Shown: positions 26,638-36,088 of the stretch, piece by piece | Position numbering within the stretch: position 1 is the stretch's first letter | How the letters are laid out: the number at the start of each line of letters is the position of its first letter | NCBI RefSeq assembly: GCF_000695095.2 | Contig: NZ_CP011454.1 | Location: 2,852,001-2,916,000 of the forward strand | Source of the DNA: Gemmatimonas phototrophica | Lineage (GTDB): Bacteria; Gemmatimonadota; Gemmatimonadetes; Gemmatimonadales; Gemmatimonadaceae | Length of the DNA: 64,000 nt | Direction of reading: 5' to 3' | Position numbers and translations under genes: made by a program | The notes under the pieces: generated by a model | Seen by the model: the letters and a program-made list of their open reading frames with translations, nothing else | Databases searched by the model: none | What the model was told of the DNA's origin: nothing

Positions 26638-28162
26638 TGGCAGGAATGCGGGAGGTGGAAACGAGCTGCTGGTACGTCTTGGCGGCCAGCTCGGTCTTGC
26701 GAAGCGCGCTATCGGGGAACAACCCGAGCGCGAAGATGGACACCGTGAGAATTGCCAACACCGACTTTTCCCGCGCAGAAAGATCCATCAACGGCTGATG
26801 CGGCGCCTTCGCCGGGCCGAAGAGGAACGTGAGCGCGAAGCGCAGCATGTAGAGCGCGCCAAGGACCACACCCGTCACCGCCGTGATCGACAGGATGAGC
26901 GGGAGGTTGTTGCCATCGAGATGCTGCGGCCACGCGGCGGTAAACGCCCCCAGGAGCACCAGGAATTCACCGGTGAAACCGCTCGTGGTCGGCAACCCTA
27001 CCGACGCCAGCGTGAAGATCACGAAGAACACGCCATAGACCGGAATCTGTCGCGCCAGTCCACCATAGGCTGACAGCTCACGAGTATGACAGCGCTCGTA
27101 CACCATGCCCACCAGCAGAAACAAGCCGGCCGCCACCAGTCCGTGGCTGACCATCTGCACGATCGCGCCTTGAATGCCCGCGAGGTCGAGGCTGAGCAGC
27201 CCCAGCATCACGTAGCCCAGATGGCTGATGGAGGAATAGGCGATGATCTTTTTGATATCCTGCTGCACCAGCGCCAGACAGGCGCCGTACACAATGCTCA
27301 CCACGGCCAGCGTCATGAGCACCGGTGTGAATGCCTGCGTGGCATCCGGAAACAGCGGGAAGCCCAGCTTCATGAAACCGTAGGTACCCATCTTGAGCAG
27401 CACGCCTGCCAGGATCACGGATCCGGGTGTCGGCGCTTCCACGTGGGCATCCGGCAGCCAGGTGTGCAGTGGAACGACCGGCACCTTGATGGCAAACGAC
27501 AGCGCGAACGCCGCCAGCAAGGTGGTCTGGACGTTCAACGGCAACTCTGCGCGCATGAGGTCACTGAAGGCAAAGCTCACCACGCCGCCCGATTGCTGCA
27601 GGGCCCACACCAGGTAAATGAGCGCCGCCAGCATGAGGATGCTGCCGAACGCCGTATACAGCACGAACTTCACCGTGGCATAGCTGCGTCGCGCCCCGCC
27701 CCATATTCCGATGATGAGGAACATGGGAATGAGCATCGCTTCCCAGAACACGTAGAACAGGAAGAGATCCTGTGCCACAAACGCGCCCATCATGGCAAAC
27801 TGCAGCAACAGGACGTTCACATGGAAGAACGTGATGTCCTTCTCAATGGAAGTCCACGCGCCCAGCACCACCAGGGGCCCGAGAAAGGCCGTCAGCAACA
27901 CCAGCAGGATGTTCACGCCATCAAGTCCAATGGCGTAGGAGACCCCCCAGTCGGCAATCCATGGCACGGATGTGGCAAACTGCAGCCCCGCCACGCCACC
28001 ATCGAAGTGGGCATAGAGAAGGGCCGCCATCACAAACTGCACGGCCATCACAACCGCCGTCGTGATGCGCACCGCAACCGCATTGGCGCGCACCAGCGCC
28101 AGCAACGCCACGCCCGCCAACGGCAGGAACAGCACGAGATTCAACAGGAGCGCATCAGACAT
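26627..28162 (-). CDS. nuoM: NADH-quinone oxidoreductase subunit M
   Basis: 511 residues, about 14 transmembrane helices, antiporter-like proton pump of complex I. I chose the ATG at 28162 (MSDALLLNL), 8 bp inside the end of nuoL; the open frame continues upstream but only as nuoL shadow. Conserved stretches are FYVFWEAMLIPMFLIIG (~125), KVPVVPLHTWLPDAHVEAP (~225), VLLKMGTYGFMK and IIAYSSISHLGYVMLG (~300), including the glutamate of FWEAML and lysines of the pumping channel. Confidence 0.9.
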   Translation of the reverse strand: MSDALLLNLVLFLPLAGVALLALVRANAVAVRITTAVVMAVQFVMAALLYAHFDGGVAGLQFATSVPWIADWGVSYAIGLDGVNILLVLLTAFLGPLVVLGAWTSIEKDITFFHVNVLLLQFAMMGAFVAQDLFLFYVFWEAMLIPMFLIIGIWGGARRSYATVKFVLYTAFGSILMLAALIYLVWALQQSGGVVSFAFSDLMRAELPLNVQTTLLAAFALSFAIKVPVVPLHTWLPDAHVEAPTPGSVILAGVLLKMGTYGFMKLGFPLFPDATQAFTPVLMTLAVVSIVYGACLALVQQDIKKIIAYSSISHLGYVMLGLLSLDLAGIQGAIVQMVSHGLVAAGLFLLVGMVYERCHTRELSAYGGLARQIPVYGVFFVIFTLASVGLPTTSGFTGEFLVLLGAFTAAWPQHLDGNNLPLILSITAVTGVVLGALYMLRFALTFLFGPAKAPHQPLMDLSAREKSVLAILTVSIFALGLFPDSALRKTELAAKTYQQLVSTSRIPANAR

Positions 28163-30050
28163 GACGCCAGCTCCAAAGCAAAGCGCCGACGATCCCCACC
28201 ATGACCAGCAGAGCGTAGAGCTGGAGGCTGCCCGTCTGCATCCGGCCCAACAGGCCGGCCGTGCGCTGAGCCAAGCCGGCCAGACGGTTGAGGGAGCCGT
28301 CAATCACCAGACGGTCAGCGCCCTGGAAAAGTACGGTGTCAGAGAACCACGCCAGCGGCCGCACGATCACAGCCGCATAGAGTTCATCTACAAAGTACTT
28401 GCCCTGGAGCAGCCCGTAGATCGGACCGGCCGCGCGGGCCAGTCCTTCTGGACGCGACGCGGGACCACGATAGAGCATCACGGCGAGCCCCACACCGGCA
28501 AAGGCAATCGCCACCGAGGCATACAGCAGGGGGTGCTCATAGTGCTCAAGCGACTCCACCACGTTGGGCAATGGAATCATGGGCTCGAGAAAATGCGGTA
28601 TGCCGATATACCCACCAACCGCTGACAGCACCGCCAACACGCCCAGCACAGCGGTCATCGACAGTGGCGATTCATGCACATGGTGCTCCACCTCGTGGCT
28701 CATGCGCGACGCACCAAAGAAGGTGAGCCACAGCAGCCGGGTCATGTAAAACGCCGTCATGAATGCCGTCAGGGCACCAACCGCCCACAGCCAGGGTGCG
28801 CCCCCACGTTCACTGGCAAAGGCGTACCACAGGATCTCGTCTTTCGAAAAGAACCCGGCCAGCCCGGGGATACCGGCAATGGCCGCCGTCGCCACCGCAA
28901 ACGTCCAGAAGGTGATCGGGATGCGGGTGCGCAGCCCCCCCATCTTGCGGATATCCTGCTCACCGCCGAGCGCATGAATCACGCTCCCGGCCCCAAGGAA
29001 CAGGCACGCCTTGAAGAACGCGTGTGTCACCACGTGAAAGATGGCGACGCCGTACGCGCCAACACCGAGCGCCACGAACATGAACCCCAGCTGGGACACG
29101 GTGGAATAGGCCAGCACTTTCTTGATGTCGTGCTGGACCAGCGCAATCGTGGCCGCCACAAACGCGGTCAGCACGCCGATCACGGCCATCACCTGTGAGG
29201 CCTCCGGGGCCTGCAGATACAACCCGGACATGCGCGCCACGAGATACACACCGGCCGTGACCATGGTGGCAGCGTGAATCAGCGCCGAGACCGGCGTGGG
29301 GCCGGCCATGGCATCAGGGAGCCAGACGTAGAGCGGGATCTGAGCCGACTTGCCGGTGGCGCCAACAAAGAGGAACATCCCCACCAGACTGGCCGACACC
29401 ATGGTGGCGGTGCCGGTGGTGAAGGCCGAATTGATGACGTCCATATCCAGCGTGCCAAAGGCGCGGTAGAGCAGGAACATTCCCAGAAGAAATCCGGCAT
29501 CACCAATGCGATTGGTGATGAACGCCTTGCGCCCGGCCACGGCATTGGCGAGGTCGTCAAACCAGAAGCCAATCAGCAGATACGACGCCAGTCCCACCCC
29601 TTCCCAGCCGACAAACAGGACCAGCATGGAGCGGCCGAGGACGAGCAGCAGCATGAAGAACAGAAACAGATTCAGGTACGCAAAGAAGCGCCCGAAGCTC
29701 TTGTCGTCATGCATGTACCCGGTGGAATAGATGTGGATGACCGATCCCACCCCGGTGACAATGAGCGTCATGACCGCCGAGAGGCGATCGAAATAGAACG
29801 TGATGTCGAACGTCCGGTCGCCAATGGCGGCCCAGCGGTACAACGGCTCGACAATGGGGGTATACCCATTGCCCTGCAGCGTGAAGAACGCCTGCACGGT
29901 GAGCCCGAAGGCCAGCAGCGGCGCCAGACACCCCACCAACGCCGCCGTCCGGTGACTGAAGCGATGACCGCCCAGTGCCGTGGCAAACGTGCCGTTGATG
30001 AGAAACCCGATCAGGGGGAGCAGCGCGATGAGCGCCAACATATGCGGCAT
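28155..30050 (-). CDS. nuoL: NADH-quinone oxidoreductase subunit L
   Basis: 631 residues, the largest membrane arm subunit, with the long C-terminal lateral helix region. Signatures are VGWEGVGLASYLLIGFWF (~140), RIGDAGFLLG (~175), IPLYVWLPDAMAGPTPVSA (~236), and VLAYSTVSQLGFMFVALG (~310). It distally pumps protons. The sequence lies 6 bp after nuoK and overlaps nuoM, consistent with one transcript. Confidence 0.91.
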   Translation of the reverse strand: MPHMLALIALLPLIGFLINGTFATALGGHRFSHRTAALVGCLAPLLAFGLTVQAFFTLQGNGYTPIVEPLYRWAAIGDRTFDITFYFDRLSAVMTLIVTGVGSVIHIYSTGYMHDDKSFGRFFAYLNLFLFFMLLLVLGRSMLVLFVGWEGVGLASYLLIGFWFDDLANAVAGRKAFITNRIGDAGFLLGMFLLYRAFGTLDMDVINSAFTTGTATMVSASLVGMFLFVGATGKSAQIPLYVWLPDAMAGPTPVSALIHAATMVTAGVYLVARMSGLYLQAPEASQVMAVIGVLTAFVAATIALVQHDIKKVLAYSTVSQLGFMFVALGVGAYGVAIFHVVTHAFFKACLFLGAGSVIHALGGEQDIRKMGGLRTRIPITFWTFAVATAAIAGIPGLAGFFSKDEILWYAFASERGGAPWLWAVGALTAFMTAFYMTRLLWLTFFGASRMSHEVEHHVHESPLSMTAVLGVLAVLSAVGGYIGIPHFLEPMIPLPNVVESLEHYEHPLLYASVAIAFAGVGLAVMLYRGPASRPEGLARAAGPIYGLLQGKYFVDELYAAVIVRPLAWFSDTVLFQGADRLVIDGSLNRLAGLAQRTAGLLGRMQTGSLQLYALLVMVGIVGALLWSWRHV

Positions 30051-30056
30051 GCGCGT

Positions 30057-30359
30057 CTAACCCTTGAGCTCAGAGTAGCGGTCCACATCCAGCGACCGCG
30101 CGTGCTTGACCAGCAGCAGCACAATGGGAATGGCCAAGGCCACTTCGGCCGTCGCCACCACGAACGTCAGGAAGACCATCACCACACCGGCCGCATCGCC
30201 ACGCTGCTGCGAAAAGGTCACCAGGCTCAGATTGACCCCGTTGAGCATGAGTTCCATGCACATGAGCATCACGAGAGCGTTGCGACGGATCACCACGCCC
30301 AGCAGACCGACACTGAACAGCGCTCCAGCCAGCCAGAGCATCGCTTGATATTGATCCAT
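30057..30359 (-). CDS. nuoK: NADH-quinone oxidoreductase subunit K
   Basis: 100 residues from ATG 30359 (MDQYQAMLW), three transmembrane helices, typical length. The conserved glutamates of the E-channel appear in LMCMELMLNGVNL (~residue 32) and VATAEVALAIPIVLL (~68). The upstream in-frame extension to 30392 overlaps nuoJ and is not supported. Confidence 0.9.
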   Translation of the reverse strand: MDQYQAMLWLAGALFSVGLLGVVIRRNALVMLMCMELMLNGVNLSLVTFSQQRGDAAGVVMVFLTFVVATAEVALAIPIVLLLVKHARSLDVDRYSELKG

Positions 30360-30363
30360 ACCG

Positions 30364-30867
30364 TTATCCCTGTCGCCGACGGCTGACACCAACCACTGCC
30401 AACGCCGCCACGATGGCGCCCACCAGAAACACGGTGGTCAGCTCAAACTCGAGCCAATACTGGGTGAGAAAGGCCGAGGAGAACGGCACCAGTCCAAACA
30501 CATCGCCGGTGGCCACCGGGACGGTGCTTCCGGTGCCGCGCAGTACCGCCACGCCCAGCACACCGGTCAGCAGCACGCCGCCAAGCACCCCTGGCACGAC
30601 GAACCGCGAAAAGCGTTTGCTCCCCGGGGCTTCCTTCACCTCGAGCAGCATGATGACATAGACCATGAAGACCATCACGGCGCCCACGTAAATGAGCACC
30701 TGAAACGCGGCGATGAAGTGCACCCCCATCAGTCCGTACACCGCGCCCAGCGACGTCATCGAGGTGATGAGCGCCAGCGCCACCCGCATGGGCTCTCGCA
30801 GGACCAGCATCGACACCGCGCTGATGAGCGCCAGGGCGCCGAAGACGGCCAGAATTAGTGCGTTGAT
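30364..30867 (-). CDS. nuoJ: NADH-quinone oxidoreductase subunit J (unusual start codon)
   Basis: Membrane subunit of complex I with five helices; YVGAVMVFMVYVIMLLEV (~residues 60-77) is the NuoJ signature with the pi-bulge helix. The first ATG/GTG start (GTG at 30816) would remove most of the first membrane helix. The frame continues upstream as INALILAVFGALALISAV, exactly a NuoJ first helix, back to an ATC codon at 30865-30867, with an in-frame TGA at 30871-30873. No ATG, GTG or TTG is available there. A start at ATC (or the nearby ATT or CTG) gives about 167 residues, the family length, and overlaps nuoI by 13 bp. A sequencing error at the start codon is the alternative. Function is firm; the start is inference. 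Confidence 0.82.
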   Translation of the reverse strand: MNALILAVFGALALISAVSMLVLREPMRVALALITSMTSLGAVYGLMGVHFIAAFQVLIYVGAVMVFMVYVIMLLEVKEAPGSKRFSRFVVPGVLGGVLLTGVLGVAVLRGTGSTVPVATGDVFGLVPFSSAFLTQYWLEFELTTVFLVGAIVAALAVVGVSRRRQG

Positions 30868-31571
30868 GACTCACGCCCCCGCTTCACGCTGTCCCCGAGC
30901 TGCAATGGCACCGGTTTCGGCGGATAGGGTTTGGCCACGTCCTTCTCCGGACGCCAGGTCAGCATTTCGTCCATCGTGATCCACATGTTGTAGCGGTCGT
31001 CGGAGACCAGGTTCGGAACGTCTTCCTGCATCCGGATCGCGTCTTCCGGGCACGCTTCCACGCACATACCGCAGAACACGCAGCGCGAGTAGTCAATCTC
31101 GAAGCGTACCGGAAACTTGGGGTGGGCCGGATCGTCGGGATCGAATCCGGACTCGATCTCGATGACTTTGGCGGGGCACACCGTCGCGCACATGTTGCAC
31201 GCAATGCATTGCGGCGATCCATCGGGCCGCTGCGTCAGGATGTGCTTCCCGCGGTTGCGAGGCGCGAAATCTCCGCGCTTCTCCTCGGGATAGTACGTGG
31301 TCACCGCCCCTCGCCGACCGGTGATCCATTTGAACATGTTCCGGAGGAAGATCCCGCTGGTAATGGCGAGCCCCTTCAGAATCTCCGGCAGATACGCGCG
31401 CTCCCACAATGTCATGGTGGGTTCGTTCCAGTACTGCTTCCGCTCGTAGCGAACCACCTTGCGCGGCGCACTCCCCGCGCCGGCTGGCGGCACCGCACCA
31501 GGCTGATTGCCGAACGCTGGCCCGGTCACACCCGCCGTTGGCGTTGGGGGATTCTTGATGCCGCGGATCAT
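30855..31571 (-). CDS. nuoI: NADH-quinone oxidoreductase subunit I (2x[4Fe-4S])
   Basis: 238 residues from ATG 31571, which overlaps the nuoH stop as ATGA; the longer frame upstream is nuoH shadow. Two ferredoxin motifs, CIACNMCATVCPAKVIEI (~residues 120-137) and CVFCGMCVEACPEDAI (~163-178), carry clusters N6a and N6b. The N-terminal ~40 residues are a proline/glycine-rich extension (NPPTPTAGVTGPAF) before the family core begins around YLPEILKGLAITSG. It connects the peripheral arm to the quinone site. Confidence 0.9.
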   Translation of the reverse strand: MIRGIKNPPTPTAGVTGPAFGNQPGAVPPAGAGSAPRKVVRYERKQYWNEPTMTLWERAYLPEILKGLAITSGIFLRNMFKWITGRRGAVTTYYPEEKRGDFAPRNRGKHILTQRPDGSPQCIACNMCATVCPAKVIEIESGFDPDDPAHPKFPVRFEIDYSRCVFCGMCVEACPEDAIRMQEDVPNLVSDDRYNMWITMDEMLTWRPEKDVAKPYPPKPVPLQLGDSVKRGRESSTH

Positions 31572-32728
31572 TGCCCACCTCCTACCAGCCACATCCAGAG
31601 TACCGTCACCACGAGATTCGCCAGCGACAAGGGGAGCAACATCTTCCAGGAAAGGCCCAGCATCTGGTCGTAGCGAAAGCGCGGCAGCGTCCAGCGAATC
31701 TGGATCTGGATGACGCACAGGAGCGCCACCTTGCCAAGGAACGTGACCAGCTGCAACGGCACCCGCACCGCCTGACTGAGCGCGATCTCGGTCCCTCCCG
31801 GCAGGGTGAACCCGGCGTCGGTCATGTACGGCAGGTTGTAGCCGCCGAGGAACAGAGTGGCGAACAGCGCGCCCACGACCGCGATCTGAATGAACTCCGA
31901 GAACATGAACAGCCCCAGCTTCATCGCGCTGTACTCCGTGAAATACCCGGCGATCAGCTCCGACTCCGCTTCCGGCAAGTCAAACGGGATGCGCTTGTTC
32001 TCGGCGATGGCCGCCGTGAGAAACAGAAAGGCGGCGAACGGCTGGTAGAAGATGCCCCACGCGGGCAGGACCCCGCCGATCGTGCCGGACTGCTGGCGCA
32101 CAATCTCGCCCAGATTCACACTGCCGTATACGAGAATGAGGCCAAGCACCGTCAGCCCCATGACCAGCTCATAGCTGATCATCTGCGAGCCGGCACGCAA
32201 TCCGCCCAGCAACGAAAACTTGTTGTCCGACGCCCACCCGGCGAGCATGGCCCCAATGATCCCCAGGCTGCTGAACGCAAAGACCACCAGCAACCCGGCA
32301 TCAAGATTGGCGATCTGCATGGGATAGGCACGATCGCCAAACCATTGCGACAAGGCCGGAATGAGCTGACCGGGAATGACCGTACCACCAAACGGTACCA
32401 CCGCGAACACCAGCAGGACTGGTGTGAACACGATGAACGGCGCCAGGAAATAGCCGACCTTGTCGTGCGTGTTCGGCTTGAAGTTCTCCTTGAGGAGCAT
32501 CTTCAATCCATCAGCCATCCCGTGAAACAACCCGAGCCATACCAGCTTGATATTGGTGAACGGCAGACGGATGTAGGCCCGATTGGCGCCAACACGATCC
32601 GCCATGATGGCCGACTGCTTGCGCTCCACCCAGGTCAGCAGCCCGCCAAAGCTCAACAGCATGACGATGGCGTACACGATGAATACCAGCGCCACCGCCA
32701 GATCGGGGAGAATGCTTGGCCCGTTCAT
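31568..32728 (-). CDS. nuoH: NADH-quinone oxidoreductase subunit H
   Basis: 386 residues, about 8-9 membrane helices, forms part of the quinone chamber. Signatures are TWVERKQSAIMADRVGANRA (~residues 32-51), GWASDNKFSLLGGLRAGSQMISYE (split across ~165-190) and IPFDLPEAESELIAGYFTEY (~248-267). ATGA/GTGA-type overlaps join it to nuoG and nuoI. Confidence 0.91.
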   Translation of the reverse strand: MNGPSILPDLAVALVFIVYAIVMLLSFGGLLTWVERKQSAIMADRVGANRAYIRLPFTNIKLVWLGLFHGMADGLKMLLKENFKPNTHDKVGYFLAPFIVFTPVLLVFAVVPFGGTVIPGQLIPALSQWFGDRAYPMQIANLDAGLLVVFAFSSLGIIGAMLAGWASDNKFSLLGGLRAGSQMISYELVMGLTVLGLILVYGSVNLGEIVRQQSGTIGGVLPAWGIFYQPFAAFLFLTAAIAENKRIPFDLPEAESELIAGYFTEYSAMKLGLFMFSEFIQIAVVGALFATLFLGGYNLPYMTDAGFTLPGGTEIALSQAVRVPLQLVTFLGKVALLCVIQIQIRWTLPRFRYDQMLGLSWKMLLPLSLANLVVTVLWMWLVGGGQ

Positions 32729-34233
32729 GCTGGCACTCCGGCCAGCGGCCCAAACAGCTCGGCCGCGTGCGCCACCGGCGCCTTAGGCGCAAAGCAGGCG
32801 GAGAACGGCGTGACCGTGCCCTCACAGTTGGTGTAGTGGCCACTTCGTTCCGTCTGGATACTGATCGGCAGAAAGACGTCGGCCGTGCTGTGCGACGGGT
32901 GCGCATACGATTCAAGGCGAATGACCTTGGCGCCTGCGGGCAGCTGCTCGGACGCAACGCCCTCGCCCCACACCAGCACGACATCCGCCCCGGCCAGAGC
33001 GGAGGCGACATCGTTGGGCAATAAGGGGAAATGCGATACGGCGGCCGTGAGATTCGGATTCTTGTCGGCCTTGATGAGCAGCTGGTCTTCCAATACCTCG
33101 CCGACCTGCGGTGCGTGATCGGCTTTGCTATACGCCGTGAGCGTCTTGCCCAACCGGGAGGCGAACGCGGAGGCAAAGGCCGACAACTCTTCGTTGGACC
33201 CCCAGCTGGAAACCAGCGCGACCGCGCGGCGCGCGGAGGCCAGCAATGCGGCGGCATTGGCCGTGGCCGTAGCTACCTCCACTCCCTGCCCTCGCATCAT
33301 GGCCTGCGTGGCTCGGGGCCGCTCGAACAGCTTGGCCAGGTCCCGCCCCTTGTTGCAGATCCACGGCCCGTTCACCGCACTGTTCTCCAGCGGCGTGACC
33401 CGTTCGATGCGCACATTGAGCTGCGGATCCAGCGCCTTGAGCGCCCACTCAGGCTTGCGGTGCCAGATGTTCACGCTGCACCCGCGCGAGCATCCCGGGC
33501 ACACACTCGGCGTCGCCTTGGTGTACCACACGCGGGCGTGATCAAGATTCTCCCGCGAGAGCAACGCCCCCACCGGACAGATGTCGATCACATTGTCCGA
33601 ATAGGCATCCTCATTGAAGTTGGCGTCTTCGGCCGGACGAATGAGGGCATGGTCGCCACGATAGACGGCAGCCAGCGCATGGGACTCCGAGACCTCGTGC
33701 GTAAAGCGCACGCAGCGGGTGCACATGATGCACCGCTCGTTGTCCAGCATGATCCGATCGGACAGCGGATAGAACTTGGTCGCATGGTTCTTCCGATCGC
33801 TGGAGAGCGAGGCCTGCCCGTTATGCTCGTAGTGATAGTCCTGCAGGATGCATTCACCGGCTTTGTTGCAGATGCCGCAATCGACCGGATGATTGAGCGT
33901 GATGAACTGCATCGTGTCGCGACGCAGATTCTTCACCGTATCCGTTTCCGTCAGCACCCGCATGCCGGCGGTTACGGGCATGTTGCACCCGATATCAAAC
34001 CACGGATCGCCAGCATCCTGCTCCACTTCCACCATGCAGATACGGCAATTGCCGGGAACGGAGAGTTCCGGGTGCCAGCAGAAGTGCGGAATGCTTACGC
34101 CAGCCCGTTGAGCCGCCTGAATGACGGACTCCCCCTGATACGCCGTACACGGCTCCCCGTTGATGAAGAACTCCAGGGTCTTGGCCGTGTTCACGGGTTC
34201 GTTATTCCCCCGCCGCCGCAGTGCGTCGCTCAT
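32725..34233 (-). CDS. nuoG: NADH-quinone oxidoreductase subunit G (short form)
   Basis: 502 residues, starting at ATG 34233 with an ATGA overlap to nuoF (a GTG at 34194 is an alternative). The N-terminal Fe-S region is complete: [2Fe-2S] HFCWHPELSVPGNCRICMVE, the HxxCxxCxxxxxC cluster in HPVDCGICNKAGEC, [4Fe-4S] CIMCTRCVRF...CPVGAL, and a further cysteine cluster CPGCSRGCSVN. The molybdopterin-oxidoreductase-like part is much shorter than in ~700-900-residue NuoG proteins and reads as a degraded relic (LVSSWGSNEELSAF...ADVVLVWGEGV). Short NuoG forms occur in several phyla, so this is probably functional rather than broken. Confidence 0.88.
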   Translation of the reverse strand: MSDALRRRGNNEPVNTAKTLEFFINGEPCTAYQGESVIQAAQRAGVSIPHFCWHPELSVPGNCRICMVEVEQDAGDPWFDIGCNMPVTAGMRVLTETDTVKNLRRDTMQFITLNHPVDCGICNKAGECILQDYHYEHNGQASLSSDRKNHATKFYPLSDRIMLDNERCIMCTRCVRFTHEVSESHALAAVYRGDHALIRPAEDANFNEDAYSDNVIDICPVGALLSRENLDHARVWYTKATPSVCPGCSRGCSVNIWHRKPEWALKALDPQLNVRIERVTPLENSAVNGPWICNKGRDLAKLFERPRATQAMMRGQGVEVATATANAAALLASARRAVALVSSWGSNEELSAFASAFASRLGKTLTAYSKADHAPQVGEVLEDQLLIKADKNPNLTAAVSHFPLLPNDVASALAGADVVLVWGEGVASEQLPAGAKVIRLESYAHPSHSTADVFLPISIQTERSGHYTNCEGTVTPFSACFAPKAPVAHAAELFGPLAGVPA

Positions 34234-35603
34234 ACGGCAACCCCATGGTACAAGGGCGCGGGCACCGCGCCGTCGAACGGATCGTCCACGGCGAGTCGGC
34301 CATCAAACATGGAGCGACCGTTCAGGATGTAGTACTCGAATTCTTCGCGATAATGATCGAGAATGGCCGTGCAGGCATATCCCGCCGAGTCGCCAAGACT
34401 GCAGATGGTGGTGCCGTCGTTGGCGTTCGAGATGCGATACAGCCGATCGATGTCTTCCGGCCGCCCTTCCCCGCGCACGATGCGATCGAGAATGCGTTCC
34501 ATCCACCCCATGCCTTCCCGGCATGGCGTGCACTGTCCGCAGGACTCATGGTGATAAAACCGCTGGATGACGCGGGCGAGGCGTACCATGCAGGTGCCCT
34601 CGGCTACGGCGATCATGCCACCGGACCCCAATTGCGATCCCGCGGCCACGGCACTGTTGTGGTCGAGCGTGACGCCCTTGATCTCCTGGGCGTTGAGAAT
34701 CTTGGTGGAGACGCCCCCCGGAATGATGCACTTGAGCGCTTTACCACCTTGCATGCCTCCGCAGTCCTCGTAGAGGAACTTCTCCCACGAGTAGCCATAC
34801 TCCACTTCATAGACTCCCGGCCGCGCGATGTGTCCGGAAATGGAGATCATTTGCGTGCCGGGGCTCTTGGGAGTGCCGGTCTTCTTGAACTCCACCGCGC
34901 CCAGATTCAGGATGACCGGCACGTTGGCCAGCGTTTCCACGTTGTTCACGACGGTGGGCTTCTGGTAGAGCCCTTTCACCGTGAGCCGAGGCGGGCGGTT
35001 ACGCGGCCAGCCCTTGCGCCCTTCCAGCGACGCCAGCATCGCGGAGGCCTCGCCGCACACATACGACCCGGCGCCGCGGTAAACCACGACATCGAGGGAA
35101 TACGCGGTCCCCAGAATGTTCTTGCCAAGAAGCCCGGCCTCGTACGCTTCGTCCACCGCGGCCTGAATGCGACGGAACGGCAGATCAAACTCGCCGCGAA
35201 TGTAGATGAACGCGTGGCGGCCACCAATCGCATACGATGCCAGGATCAGCCCTTCCAGACACAGGTGCGGCGTGTATTCAAGGATCCAGCGATCCTTGAA
35301 CGTCCCGGGCTCTCCTTCATCGGCGTTCATGCAGACAAAGTGATCTTCGCCATCGTTGGGCTTGATGACGCCCCACTTGCGTCCGGCGGGGAACGCAGCC
35401 CCACCGTGTCCGAGCAATCCCGCGGCCAGCACTTCCTTGGTCACATCGGCTGGCTGCAGCTCTTTCAGTGCCTTTTCAAGCGCCTGATATCCCCCACGCG
35501 CACGGTAGTCGTGGAGCGAATGCGATTGCTCCGTGGGTGGGAAGTTCATGAAGAACTTTCGCCCCGACAACTCCGGCATGGGATAGGTGGCGGGTGACGT
35601 CAC
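34230..35603 (-). CDS. nuoF: NADH-quinone oxidoreductase subunit F (FMN, NADH site)
   Basis: 457 residues. Binds NADH and FMN and passes electrons to cluster N3. Motifs are LLGHGGAAFPAGRKW (~residue 63), MNADEGEPGTFKDR (~91), GAGSYVCGEASAML (~175) and the [4Fe-4S] site ESCGQCTPCREG (~355). The first GLRGRGG of most NuoF is LLGHGG here, a mild variation. ATGA overlaps link it to nuoE and nuoG. Confidence 0.91.
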   Translation of the reverse strand: MTSPATYPMPELSGRKFFMNFPPTEQSHSLHDYRARGGYQALEKALKELQPADVTKEVLAAGLLGHGGAAFPAGRKWGVIKPNDGEDHFVCMNADEGEPGTFKDRWILEYTPHLCLEGLILASYAIGGRHAFIYIRGEFDLPFRRIQAAVDEAYEAGLLGKNILGTAYSLDVVVYRGAGSYVCGEASAMLASLEGRKGWPRNRPPRLTVKGLYQKPTVVNNVETLANVPVILNLGAVEFKKTGTPKSPGTQMISISGHIARPGVYEVEYGYSWEKFLYEDCGGMQGGKALKCIIPGGVSTKILNAQEIKGVTLDHNSAVAAGSQLGSGGMIAVAEGTCMVRLARVIQRFYHHESCGQCTPCREGMGWMERILDRIVRGEGRPEDIDRLYRISNANDGTTICSLGDSAGYACTAILDHYREEFEYYILNGRSMFDGRLAVDDPFDGAVPAPLYHGVAV

Positions 35604-36088
35604 TTGGTCAGTTCCTCGAGCAAGGCGTCCACGGCAGCCGGCGTGAGATTCTCATGGTACGCCTCGTTCACCATCATCATGGGAGCGGTGCCGCAGGAGG
35701 CGAGGCACTCGGCGGTACTCACGGTGAACTTGCCGTCGGGCGTGGTTTCGCCGGGCTGAATGCCGAGCCGACCGCACAAATATTTGAGCAGTCCGTCGGC
35801 CCCCCGCAGCGAGCACGACACGTTGTGGCAGACCTGCAGATGGTGGTGCCCCAGAGGCGTACGCGTGAACATGGTGTAGAAGCCGAGGACTTCGTCCACC
35901 TGCGTTCGGGGCACGCCCAGGTAGGCCACCAGTTCATCGATATCGCTGTCGGCGATGTACCCGCGCTCTTCCTGGATACGGCGCAAACAGGGAATGGTCA
36001 GGGATCCCTCGAAGCCGGCGGGGTAACGTTCCTTCCACCGCTCGAATTCGGGAATGAGATGCTGAATGTTGTTCATCGGACCCGTCAT
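35600..36088 (-). CDS. nuoE: NADH-quinone oxidoreductase subunit E
   Basis: 162 residues from ATG 36088, overlapping the nuoD stop as ATGA; a further ATG at 36097 would lie inside nuoD. Thioredoxin-like [2Fe-2S] subunit with CHNVSCSL (~residues 86-91) and CLASCGTAP (~127-131), the C-x4-C ... C-x3-C cluster N1a pattern. It docks on NuoF. Confidence 0.9.
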   Translation of the reverse strand: MTGPMNNIQHLIPEFERWKERYPAGFEGSLTIPCLRRIQEERGYIADSDIDELVAYLGVPRTQVDEVLGFYTMFTRTPLGHHHLQVCHNVSCSLRGADGLLKYLCGRLGIQPGETTPDGKFTVSTAECLASCGTAPMMMVNEAYHENLTPAAVDALLEELTK

